This document shows, piece by piece, positions 8,883 to 15,919 of a stretch of 64,000 nucleotides of DNA. The translations under genes were made by a program, and so were the position numbers. Origin of the DNA: Alsobacter sp045348435 (GTDB taxonomy: Bacteria > Pseudomonadota > Alphaproteobacteria > Rhizobiales > Beijerinckiaceae); assembly GCF_045348435.1 (NCBI RefSeq), contig NZ_CP157484.1:1922001-1986000 (forward strand), read 5' to 3'. The first letter of the stretch is position 1; each line of letters opens with the position of its first letter. A model generated the notes under the pieces. It saw nothing but the letters and a program-made list of their open reading frames with translations. It was not told the origin of the DNA and searched no databases.

Positions 8883-8966
8883 GGCATGCCGGTCGGGGGT
8901 CGCGTGCGACGGGAGGACTGGCCCGTCGCCGCGGGGGAGGGGGCGCCAGGCGGCGACCGGCATGCC
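8883..8966. repeat. Long stem-loop between binding protein and permease genes
   Basis: GGCATGCCGGTCG (8883-8895) is perfectly repeated in inverted orientation as CGACCGGCATGCC (8954-8966), with 58 bases between. The structure lies just after the binding-protein stop codon and before LivH. It may hold back transcription or protect the binding-protein mRNA, giving more binding protein than permease. Confidence 0.5.
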
Positions 8967-8995
8967 GCCCGTCGCCGTCCCATGGGGCGCGCGAG

Positions 8996-10246
8996 CTACG
9001 AGAACGTGCAGGTCGCCTCGTCCTTGGTGGACGCGATGACCTCGAGATCCTCGTTCGGCCCGGGCACCGGGCCCGTGGAGGTGAAGATGTCCCACTGGTT
9101 CTTCACCTGGTCCGCCGGCAAGGCCGTGACGGCGTACATCTCGTGCATGAGCTGGTGGTCGGAGGCGCGGAAGTAGCCCGGGCGCGTCTTGAGAAGGTCG
9201 AACTTCGCGCCCTTCTCCCAGTGCTCGATGAGCTTGGAGCTGTCGGGCGTCTTCAGCTCGTTCATGCTCTGGGCGACGATCTTCATGGCGATGTAGTCGC
9301 CCCAGGCCTGGTTCTCAGGCGGCTTGCCGTATTTTTTCGTGAACGCCCCCACGAAGGCCTTGGTGCCGGGGGTGTCGATAAGGTGGTGCCAGACCACCGG
9401 CCAGGTGCCGACGAAGTTGCCCTTGCCGGCCGCCCAGGCGAGCGCCGTGTCGAAGCCGAAGCCGCCGACCGGGAAAGTGAGGCCGAACTCGGCGTATTGC
9501 TTCAGGAAGTTGGTGATCTGGTTGCCGGCGAGGTTCAGCACCACGAGGTCCGGCTTGGCGCTGCGGATCTTCAGGAGGTAGGCCGAGAAATCCGTCGCGT
9601 CCGTGGGCACCAGCTCGTCGCCCGCGAACTTGCCTCCGTTTCCTTCCATGAACCGCTTGGCGACCTTCAGTAGGTCATGGCCGAACGCGTAGTCGGCCGT
9701 CAGCGAATACCAGGATTTGCCCTTTACGAGCCCGGCCGCGAGGAACGAGCGGCCGACCGACTTCACATACATCGAGTTCTGCGACTCGACGTGGAACATG
9801 AACTTCTTGCAGTCGGCGCCGCGCAGCGCGTCCGAGTTGCCGCCGGTGTTGACGTAGAGCGTCTTGTTGCGCTGGGCCACCTGGGCGATGGTCAGGCAGG
9901 AGGCGGATGAAATCTCGCCAATGATGCAGGCGACCTTGTCGCGCTCGATCATGCGCTCGGCCTTGGTGGAGGCCGTCTGCGGGTTCACCGAATCTTCCTT
10001 CAGGAGCTCGATCTTGCGGCCGTTGATCCCGCCCGCCGCGTTCAGCTCCTCGACGGCGAGGTCGATGGCCATCACGCCGTATTCGCCGAGCGGCCCGAGA
10101 AATCCCGTCCGGGGCGTGAGATGCCCGATCCTGATCGCCTCGCTCTGGGCGCGGACGATGGCCGGGGCGCCGACGCCCGCGAGCAGGGCGACCCCGCCGG
10201 CGCTCTTCAGCAGGCCGCGGCGCGACAGCGGAACACGGTTGTCCAT
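8996..10246 (-). CDS. Periplasmic substrate-binding protein of LivK family, Tat-exported
   Basis: A 416-residue type I periplasmic binding protein, first gene of the Liv/BKACE operon. A twin-arginine signal is clear: LSRRGLLKSAGG, then a hydrophobic core and an AIVRAQ cleavage region. The mature part starts IRIGHLTPRTGFLGPLGEYG and includes ELNAAGGINGRKIELL, the usual signatures of amide/urea/branched-chain-type receptors. It catches the solute and delivers it to LivH and the fused LivMGF. ATG 10246 has a GGAGG site 7 bases upstream. Tat export suggests folding before export. The ligand is not evident; the downstream enzymes suggest a hydroxy acid. Confidence 0.88.
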   Translation of the reverse strand: MDNRVPLSRRGLLKSAGGVALLAGVGAPAIVRAQSEAIRIGHLTPRTGFLGPLGEYGVMAIDLAVEELNAAGGINGRKIELLKEDSVNPQTASTKAERMIERDKVACIIGEISSASCLTIAQVAQRNKTLYVNTGGNSDALRGADCKKFMFHVESQNSMYVKSVGRSFLAAGLVKGKSWYSLTADYAFGHDLLKVAKRFMEGNGGKFAGDELVPTDATDFSAYLLKIRSAKPDLVVLNLAGNQITNFLKQYAEFGLTFPVGGFGFDTALAWAAGKGNFVGTWPVVWHHLIDTPGTKAFVGAFTKKYGKPPENQAWGDYIAMKIVAQSMNELKTPDSSKLIEHWEKGAKFDLLKTRPGYFRASDHQLMHEMYAVTALPADQVKNQWDIFTSTGPVPGPNEDLEVIASTKDEATCTFS

Positions 10247-10344
10247 GGTGCAATCCTCCTGCGACGTCTTCGTCGAAGCGTTTCCTTGATCGTCCGATCC
10301 GGCGGGCGGCCCTCTGCCGGAGCCTGTTCGCGCCTTGCCGTGAT

Positions 10345-10356
10345 CTGTGATCACAG
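10345..10356. promoter_or_regulatory. Palindromic operator candidate CTGTGATCACAG
   Basis: A perfect 12-base palindrome, CTGTGATCACAG, lies between the divergent binding-protein (start 10246) and GntR (start about 10425) genes. The TGTGATCACA core fits a GntR/FCD site of the form TGT-N-AC. Autoregulation plus control of the import operon is the likely use. Confidence 0.5.
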
Positions 10357-10424
10357 TTAGCCTGACGCGTCGGAAGCCAACTGTCCAGCCCTGTTTGAGG
10401 CTGGCGTCGAGCCAGGACTTGCGC

Positions 10425-11123
10425 GTGAATCGTCCGGCGGCCCTTGTCGAGATCGAGCCTCTGGAACGGCAGACGCTGGGTGAGCGCGCCTATGCGCAGC
10501 TCTGCGACCTGCTGGTGTCCGGGCGTCTGGCGCCGGGCGAAAAAGTGTCGCTGCGCAGCGCCGCCAGCGCGCTCGGCGTGTCGATGATGCCGGTGCGGGA
10601 AGCCGTGAGCCGCTTGGTGGCGGATCGGGCGCTGGAGGTGACGCCCAATCGCTCGGTGCGCGTGCCGGTGATGAGCGTCGCCCAGTTCCGGGATCTCGCG
10701 GGGGTCCGCATCGCCATCGAGGGACATGCGGCGGCCGAGGCCGCCCGGCTGCGCACCGACGGCGACCTCCTCCAGATCGGAGCGGTCGAGGCGGCCTTCC
10801 GCCGCCAGAGCACGCTGCCCGACCCGGATGCGGGGCTCTCGGTGGGCCTCAACAAGGACTTCCACTTCGCCGTCTACGCGGCGGCCGCTTCGCCGCTGCT
10901 GGTGGAGATCATCCGCGGCCTGTGGCTGAAGGCCGGGCCGGTGCTCAACCTCGACCTGCGCGCCAGTCCCGAGCGCCTGCGGGAGGGCGGAGCCGTGCGC
11001 TTCCACGCCGACGCGCTGGCCGCCATCCGGCGCCGCGACGGCGACGCGGCCCGCGCCGCGATCGCGGCCGACATCACGGGCGCGGCCGACTTCATCATCA
11101 GCCGGGGCGCGCTGGCGCCCTGA
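10425..11123 (+). CDS. GntR family transcriptional regulator, FCD domain
   Basis: About 232 residues. The N-terminal winged helix (LGERAYAQLCDLLVSGRLAPGEKVSLRSAASALGVS, MPVREAVSRLVADRALEV) is followed by an all-helical FCD ligand domain (DLAGVRIAIEGHAAAEAARL to LRASPERLREGGAVRFHADAL). FCD domains commonly bind a metal and a carboxylic acid effector. GTG 10425 is preferred because an earlier GTG at 10347 lies inside the palindromic operator. The gene is divergent from the Liv/BKACE operon and is followed at 32 bases by an SDR gene, so it probably regulates both sides. The effector is likely the imported acid or a breakdown product. Confidence 0.82.
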   Translation: MNRPAALVEIEPLERQTLGERAYAQLCDLLVSGRLAPGEKVSLRSAASALGVSMMPVREAVSRLVADRALEVTPNRSVRVPVMSVAQFRDLAGVRIAIEGHAAAEAARLRTDGDLLQIGAVEAAFRRQSTLPDPDAGLSVGLNKDFHFAVYAAAASPLLVEIIRGLWLKAGPVLNLDLRASPERLREGGAVRFHADALAAIRRRDGDAARAAIAADITGAADFIISRGALAP

Positions 11124-11155
11124 CCCAAACGAGACGCAAGGCGGGAGACAACGTC

Positions 11156-11932
11156 ATGGACCTGGGCATCAACGGCTTGCGCGTGCTGGTGACGGCCGGC
11201 GCCAACGGCATCGGCCTCGAGATCGCCCGCGCCTTCGTGCGCGAGGGCGCCAGGGTGCATGTGTGCGACGTCGACGAGGCGGCGCTCGACGCTTTGGCGA
11301 CGTCCGACCCGGCGCTCACCCGGTCGCTGTGCGACGTGGCGGACCGCGCCTCGGTGGCGAGGATGTTCGACGACGCGCTGGGCGCGCTCGGGGGCCTCGA
11401 CACGCTGGTCAACAACGCCGGCGTCGCGGGCCCGACCGGCAAGGTCGACGATATCAACCCCGAGGACTGGGACCGCTGCCTCGCGGTCTGCCTCACCGGC
11501 CAGTTCAACTGCGCCCGGCTCGCGGCGCCGCATCTGCGCCAGAGCCCGAACGGCTCGATCGTGAATCTCTCCTCGCTGGCCGGGCGCCTGGGCTTCGCCA
11601 TGCGGGCGCCCTATGCGGCGGCCAAATGGGGCGTGATCGGCTTCACCAAGTCCCTGGCGATCGAGCTTGGCGGCGACGGGGTCAGGGTCAACGCCATCCT
11701 GCCCGGCCTCGTGGCGGGCGATCGCCAGCGCCGGGTGCTGGAGGCCAAGGCGCAGCAACGCGGCGTCGGCTTCGCCGAGATGGAGGCGATCGCCTTCTCC
11801 TACACCTCGATCAAGGACTATGTGACGCCGCAGCAGCTGGCCGACCACATCGTCTTCCTGGCCAGCCCGCGGTGCCGCACCGTCTCCGGCCAGGCGATCT
11901 CTATCTGCGGCGACACGCAGATGCTCGCCTGA
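11156..11932 (+). CDS. Short-chain dehydrogenase/reductase
   Basis: A classical SDR of 258 residues. Cofactor site TAGANGIGLEIARAF, CDVDEAAL at the end of beta-2 (acidic residue, suggesting NAD), NNAGVAG, and a catalytic Ser-Tyr-Lys set in NLSSLAGRLGFAMRAPYAAAK. It probably oxidises a hydroxyl group of the substrate imported by the divergent Liv system. ATG 11156 follows GGGAGA. It sits 32 bases after the GntR gene and is probably co-transcribed with it. Substrate unknown. Confidence 0.85.
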   Translation: MDLGINGLRVLVTAGANGIGLEIARAFVREGARVHVCDVDEAALDALATSDPALTRSLCDVADRASVARMFDDALGALGGLDTLVNNAGVAGPTGKVDDINPEDWDRCLAVCLTGQFNCARLAAPHLRQSPNGSIVNLSSLAGRLGFAMRAPYAAAKWGVIGFTKSLAIELGGDGVRVNAILPGLVAGDRQRRVLEAKAQQRGVGFAEMEAIAFSYTSIKDYVTPQQLADHIVFLASPRCRTVSGQAISICGDTQMLA

Positions 11933-11942
11933 TCAAGAGGGC

Positions 11943-11970
11943 GCGCCGGGGGCTCGCAACCCCCAGGCGC
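11943..11970. terminator. Bidirectional terminator hairpin
   Basis: GCGCCGGGGG (11943-11952) pairs with CCCCC-A-GGCGC (11960-11970) around a 7-base loop. It sits between the convergent SDR and alpha/beta hydrolase genes. Confidence 0.5.
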
Positions 11971-11987
11971 ATCGGCGTGAGCCTGGA

Positions 11988-12905
11988 TCAGCGTCCTTTG
12001 TCGAGGAAGGCGCGGACCATCGCGACGGTCGCTTGCGGGTTCTCCTCCATGATCCAGTGGCCGGAGTCCGGGATGACGCCTTCGGTCACGTCGGTCGCCG
12101 CGCCGCGCAGCGTCGCCGCCATCCCCGCGCCGAAGGATTTCTCGCCTCCGATCGCCAGCACCGGCATGGTCAGCTTGCCGCCCGCCGCCAGATAGGCGCG
12201 GTTGTCGATCGCGTCCTGATCGAAGGCGGCGAATTGGGCGAACCCCGAACGCATCGCCCCGGGCAGCGCATACAGTTTGGCGTAGTGCTCGCGCGACGCC
12301 TCCGAGAACCGGCTCGGCGTCGCCGAGAACTCGTTCCAGAAGCGGTCGAGATAGATGCGTTCGCGACCCGCCACGAGCCTTTCCATGTCCGGGCCGCCGA
12401 AGCGGAAATGCCAGAGCAGCGGGTTCTTCAGGATCTCTTCCCACGGGCCGACGCCAGGCACCGGCGCGTCGATCAGGGCGAAGCGGCGGACGCGCTGCGG
12501 GTGCTGCGCCGCAAACGCGAAGCCGACCATGTTGCCGATGTCGTGGGTCACCAGATCGACGCTCTCGATCTTGAGCGCCGAGAGCACGGCGGCGACGTCC
12601 CCGGCCTGCGTCTTCTTGTCGAAACCGGAGGCCGGCTTGGACGACAGGCCGAGGCCGCGCAGATCGGGCGCGACCACCGTATGATCCCGCGCGAGATCGG
12701 CGGCGAGCGGGGCCCACATGTCGCCGGTCTCGCCATAGCCGTGCAGCAGGACGACCGCGGGTCCCTGGCCACCGACGCGGACGTGAATCTGAACATCGCC
12801 GTTCGCGATCTCCTGCACTCTGAAGGACGCCGGATAGTCCGGAACCTGTGCGACGGCCGGCGTTCCCAGGGCGAGCGGGACGAGGATCGAAGCGAATTTC
12901 CACAT
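11988..12905 (-). CDS. Exported alpha/beta hydrolase, epoxide-hydrolase/dehalogenase-like
   Basis: A 305-residue protein with a signal peptide (WKFASILVPLALGTPAVAQ). The alpha/beta fold shows the oxyanion motif LLHGYGE, nucleophile elbow THDIGNMVG with Asp rather than Ser, and the catalytic His in DSGHWIMEENP. Asp nucleophiles are typical of epoxide hydrolases and haloalkane/haloacetate dehalogenases. ATG 12905 is preferred over an upstream codon at 12941 because it begins the signal peptide. It is divergent from a LysR gene 112 bases away, the usual arrangement for control by that regulator. The substrate is unknown. Confidence 0.8.
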   Translation of the reverse strand: MWKFASILVPLALGTPAVAQVPDYPASFRVQEIANGDVQIHVRVGGQGPAVVLLHGYGETGDMWAPLAADLARDHTVVAPDLRGLGLSSKPASGFDKKTQAGDVAAVLSALKIESVDLVTHDIGNMVGFAFAAQHPQRVRRFALIDAPVPGVGPWEEILKNPLLWHFRFGGPDMERLVAGRERIYLDRFWNEFSATPSRFSEASREHYAKLYALPGAMRSGFAQFAAFDQDAIDNRAYLAAGGKLTMPVLAIGGEKSFGAGMAATLRGAATDVTEGVIPDSGHWIMEENPQATVAMVRAFLDKGR

Positions 12906-13017
12906 GGGGGGCTCCTGGCCCCGGGACGGGCGATCCGCCACGCCACGTTGGGCGTCATCAGCGAAGCGGACCGTAGCATCGCCGAGGCGTTCGGATTAGC
13001 CTCCGGCCAGCGAAACT

Positions 13018-13938
13018 ATGGTCCGGACATTCCGAACGATGTTGAAGCTCGACAGCATCGCGACCTTCGTCGCGATCGCAGAAGCCGGCTCGCTCAGCGA
13101 GGCGGCGCGGCGCCAGAGTTTGTCCAAGTCCGTGGTGAGCGACCGGCTGGCCGAGTTGGAGCGCGCATTGGGCGCGAGCCTTGTCCACCGCAGCGCCCGC
13201 CGGCTCACGCTCACCGAAGACGGAGCCGCCTTCCTCGCGCGCGCGGCGCGCATCGTCCGCGAGGTCGAGGAGGCGGAGGCTGCCATGACGGAGCGCCGGG
13301 GCGCCCTCGTGGGACCGCTTAGGATTTCGGCGCCGGTCACGTTTGGACGCTTGCACCTCGGGCCCGCGATCTACCCGTTTCTGGCCCGGCATCCCGAGAT
13401 CGAAATGACGCTCGACCTCGACGACCGCCGCGCCGAGGTCAGCTCCGATCGCTACGACGCGGTGCTGCGGCATGGACCCATCGCAGAATCGCGCCTGGTC
13501 GTCTGGACGCTGGCGCCGAGTCGCCGGGCGCTCGTCGCGTCGCCCGACTACCTCGCAAGGCATGGGGCGCCGCAATCGATGGCCGACCTCGAGGGGCATG
13601 CCGGGATCTTCTACACCAACAGGGGCGCCGCCGACTGGCGGTTCCACACGCCCCGCGGACCGGTCAGCGTGCGCGGACGCTCCGCGCTGCGCGTCAACAA
13701 CGGCGACATGATGCGCGATGCCGCCCTGGCGGGCCTCGGCATCGCGCTCCTGCCGCGGTTCATCGTCTACGCCGATATTCAAAGCGCTCATCTGAACGTC
13801 GTCGATGTCGGCGTCCAGCCGGAAACCGAATTCATCCACCTGGCGCACGCGGAAGGCCGCCGCCCCTCGGCGAAACTGCGCGCCTTCGCCGATTGTCTGC
13901 GTCGGGCCTTTGGGGATCCACCCTATTGGGAGCGATGA
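13018..13938 (+). CDS. LysR family transcriptional regulator
   Basis: About 306 residues: N-terminal winged helix (LDSIATFVAIAEAGSLSEAARRQSLSKSVVSDRLAELERALGASLVHRSARRLTLTEDG in family order) and a LysR substrate-binding domain ending in LPRFIVYADI. It belongs to the CrgA/DsdC-like subgroup with VSVRGRSALRVNNGD. An internal ATG at 13039 (MLKLDSIATF) matches the usual start of the family and may be the true start. It is divergent from the exported hydrolase, its likely target. Confidence 0.85.
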   Translation: MVRTFRTMLKLDSIATFVAIAEAGSLSEAARRQSLSKSVVSDRLAELERALGASLVHRSARRLTLTEDGAAFLARAARIVREVEEAEAAMTERRGALVGPLRISAPVTFGRLHLGPAIYPFLARHPEIEMTLDLDDRRAEVSSDRYDAVLRHGPIAESRLVVWTLAPSRRALVASPDYLARHGAPQSMADLEGHAGIFYTNRGAADWRFHTPRGPVSVRGRSALRVNNGDMMRDAALAGLGIALLPRFIVYADIQSAHLNVVDVGVQPETEFIHLAHAEGRRPSAKLRAFADCLRRAFGDPPYWER

Positions 13939-13960
13939 CGCGCCGGCGCGCGCGCTGGGC

Positions 13961-14659
13961 TCAATCCTGCGCCTGCGCCGGGATCGTCGTCCGATCCAGG
14001 GCGAGGTCCGCCAGGAGATCGACATGGACGTCCAGGGCGTCGATGACCGGATAGCCCGCGTCCTGCCCATCGAACGCCAGGTTGAGGTCCGTCCCGGCGA
14101 GCACGATCGCCTCTGCGCCCTGCGCCATCATTCGCCGGCCTGCGTCCAGGAAGGCGCTCCGCTGGGCTGCCGTGCATGTCCCCGCGACTGCGACGTCCTG
14201 GTACATCTGGCCGAGCTCCTCGATCTCGTCGTCCAGCGCGAGCGCCTCCGTCCGCGCGAGTTGCCCGTAAAGCCGGGTGCGCATGACGACGCGCGTGCCC
14301 AGAAGCCCGACCCTGCGGATGCCGCTGGCTGCGAAGGAGTCGTCCAGCGGCGCCACGCCGGACACCATCGGCAGCGGGGCGAGGGCGGCCAGTTCCTTCG
14401 CGCAGAAATGGGCCCCGAGCGACGTGAGCGCGAAGCATGAGCATCCGGCGGCCTTCAGCCTCTCGACGAGGGGAAGGAAAGCCAAGGCCTGCTCGTCCCG
14501 CCGGTCGGCCAGGTTGTTGCGGATCAACTCATTGATGTCGCCATGCGCGATGGTCAGGTCGAGCCTTTTTCCACCCTGTGCGGCGACTCGCGCGACCAGG
14601 CGCTGGTAATAGACGACGGTGGCTGCGACGCCGATGCCGCCGATGAGACCGATATGCAT
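13961..14659 (-). CDS. Aspartate/glutamate racemase-fold protein lacking both catalytic cysteines
   Basis: A 232-residue protein with the racemase start MHIGLIGGIGVAATVVYYQRL, aligned by eye with the YgeA-type family. The first catalytic Cys in the CTNTMH block is Thr79 here (ALTSLGAHF). The second, in GCTE, is Gly189 (VLAGTDLNL). Family members racemise amino acids with this cysteine pair, so racemase activity is doubtful. It could be a different isomerase or decarboxylase on the same fold, or an inactive relative. Cys73, Cys75 and Cys86 are near but not in register. It is a single gene, convergent with the LysR gene and upstream of the repeat-rich spacer. Confidence 0.75.
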   Translation of the reverse strand: MHIGLIGGIGVAATVVYYQRLVARVAAQGGKRLDLTIAHGDINELIRNNLADRRDEQALAFLPLVERLKAAGCSCFALTSLGAHFCAKELAALAPLPMVSGVAPLDDSFAASGIRRVGLLGTRVVMRTRLYGQLARTEALALDDEIEELGQMYQDVAVAGTCTAAQRSAFLDAGRRMMAQGAEAIVLAGTDLNLAFDGQDAGYPVIDALDVHVDLLADLALDRTTIPAQAQD

Positions 14660-14766
14660 GGTCGTCCGACCTCTTGAATCCGCCGCGCCGAGTCTAGGGC
14701 GACTAGAGCGCGAAAGCCACGAGGCGATGCTCCTCAGGATAGGGGAGTAAGCATGAAACGACCCCC

Positions 14767-14882
14767 GTCATCCCCGGCGCGCCGCAGGCGCGGGAAGGGG
14801 ATCCAGAAAGGCCAGGCGAAATGCGTGCTCGTCCCAACCCTCCTGGATCCCCTTCCCGGCGCTGCGCGCCGCCGGGGATGAC
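14767..14882. repeat. Dispersed palindromic repeat, copy 1
   Basis: The left arm begins GTCATCCCCGGC and ends AAGGGGATCCAG (14767-14806). The right arm (14843-14882) is its near-perfect inverted copy, 40 bases each, separated by 36 bases. The same arms recur at 62541-62663 with a different centre. This is a REP-like intergenic element able to form a long hairpin. Confidence 0.75.
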
Positions 14883-14891
14883 GCCCTTCTG

Positions 14892-14934
14892 CCCGGCACG
14901 GGGAGAAGGTGGCCCGAAGGGCCGGATGAGGGGC
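14892..14934. repeat. Short intergenic repeat, GGATGAGGGG type
   Basis: GGGGAGAAGGTGGCCCGAAG leads into GGCCGGATGAGGGG. This resembles the small intergenic repeats common in rhizobial genomes. A related unit occurs at 15302-15350. Confidence 0.45.
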
Positions 14935-14957
14935 CGAACGGCGTCAGAGCCCATCGC

Positions 14958-14984
14958 TTGACAATCGGATAAAATTCCTATAAC
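14958..14984 (+). promoter_or_regulatory. Orphan promoter-like sequence
   Basis: TTGACA (14958-14963) and TATAAC (14979-14984) are 15 bases apart in an AT-rich patch that stands out from the surrounding GC-rich DNA. The spacer is shorter than the ideal 17. No plus-strand gene follows for several hundred bases, so a non-coding transcript is possible, or a chance match. Confidence 0.3.
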
Positions 14985-15301
14985 CCTGTTCATGCTCCGG
15001 TCCACGGAGGGGCGTCTGCAGCGTGACGGATGTGGATCGGGGGCGGCGGCCGTCGACATCGGGCTCACGACCCGGTCGAGGCGGCGGATGGAACCGAAGG
15101 TCCGACCAGCGAAGCGCGAAGGGGCTGAAAGCGCCCCGGGATCTTCCTTTCATCCTCAAACGCTGCGCGCGGAGCGGCGGGGCCTGGCGGCCTCCCGGCT
15201 TCACTATCCACCTACCCCACTCGCCGTGGGGTCCCCAGCGACGCCGCTCCGCGCCGCCCTCCGACACTCCGGGCCGAAAGGCTGCGGAGATAAACGCGCG
15301 T

Positions 15302-15400
15302 TCCCCACAGGGAGAACGCAGCCGAGTGCAGCGAGGTCGGATGAGGGGAGACCCGCCACCCCTCACCCCAACCCTCTCCCCGTGCCGGGGCGAGGGGGCC
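15302..15400. repeat. Compound intergenic repeat
   Basis: A GGGAGAACGCAGCC...GGATGAGGGG unit is followed by CCCCTCACCCCAACCCTCTC and CCGTGCCGGGGCGAGGGGG, with partial inverted symmetry. It is the second repeat cluster of the gene-free stretch. Confidence 0.4.
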
Positions 15401-15431
15401 GGCTGCGGCGCCTTCCTGGGCGGCCGCCCGG

Positions 15432-15758
15432 CTAGTCGCGTTTCCCCGGCGGCCCGAGAAGAGCAGGCCCTTTCTCGCGCACCAGGGCCTGAAGGCGATC
15501 GGCGAACGCCGCGAGAAGCCAGGGGAGCTGGACCTCGATGCGGACGTGGTCGTCCTTGACGTCCACGATCCCCTGAACCGTCTGGCCGAGCGCGCTCAGC
15601 CCGAGATTGAGCCGATCGCCGGCCCACTCGTCCTTCACCATGACGACGCGATATTGGCCCAGCGCCTGGCGGATCGCCCCGATGCGCTCTCGCAGGCGTT
15701 CCACGGCTTGTTCGCGACCCAGGGCGTGGGAGATCGTCACGACGACGGGCTTTGGCAT
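15432..15758 (-). CDS. Polyhydroxyalkanoic acid system family protein
   Basis: A 108-residue protein that matches the small PHA granule-region family: MPKPVVVTISHALGREQAVERLR, ...YRVVMVKDEWAGDRLNLGLSALGQTVQGIVDV, and PWLLAAFADRLQALVREKGPALL near the end (split here for length). These proteins are encoded near polyhydroxyalkanoate or cell-surface genes and have no proven activity. No PHA synthase or depolymerase gene lies nearby. It is a single gene on the minus strand. Confidence 0.75.
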   Translation of the reverse strand: MPKPVVVTISHALGREQAVERLRERIGAIRQALGQYRVVMVKDEWAGDRLNLGLSALGQTVQGIVDVKDDHVRIEVQLPWLLAAFADRLQALVREKGPALLGPPGKRD

Positions 15759-15859
15759 GGCGCTCTCGCTGGAGACTGCGGTCCTGCACGATCTAAAGCC
15801 TGACAGGGTGAAAGGTTGCGCCCCGCCGTCTCCCCGCGCATCGGCGCCGCCTGCGGTAA

Positions 15860-15914
15860 GGGCGGCTCATGTTCGACCCTGACGCGGCCGCGCTCAGTGT
15901 GTCTCGAGCCGCCC
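15860..15914. terminator. Hairpin after the dipeptide importer operon
   Basis: GGGCGGCTC (15860-15868) pairs with GAGCCGCCC (15906-15914), loop 37 bases, immediately downstream of the M20 peptidase stop in the direction of transcription. No T-run is seen. Confidence 0.35.
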
Positions 15915-15919
15915 CCGCC

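Larger units (their letters stand above)
14660..15431. other. Gene-free stretch rich in dispersed repeats
   Basis: No convincing reading frame occurs on either strand. The stretch holds a long palindromic element (14767-14882), two GGATGAGGGG-type repeats (14892-14934 and 15302-15400) and an AT-richer promoter-like patch (14958-14984). The remainder, 15000-15300, shows nothing I can name. Confidence 0.6.

Noticed and set aside
9675..11006. Open minus-strand frame of 443 codons over the receptor, promoter and GntR genes
   Set aside because: It covers the operator region and two known genes in other frames; composition is Arg/His/Gly-rich without any motif.
13961..14659. Calling this gene a true aspartate racemase
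   Set aside because: Neither catalytic Cys is in register, so only the fold is supported.
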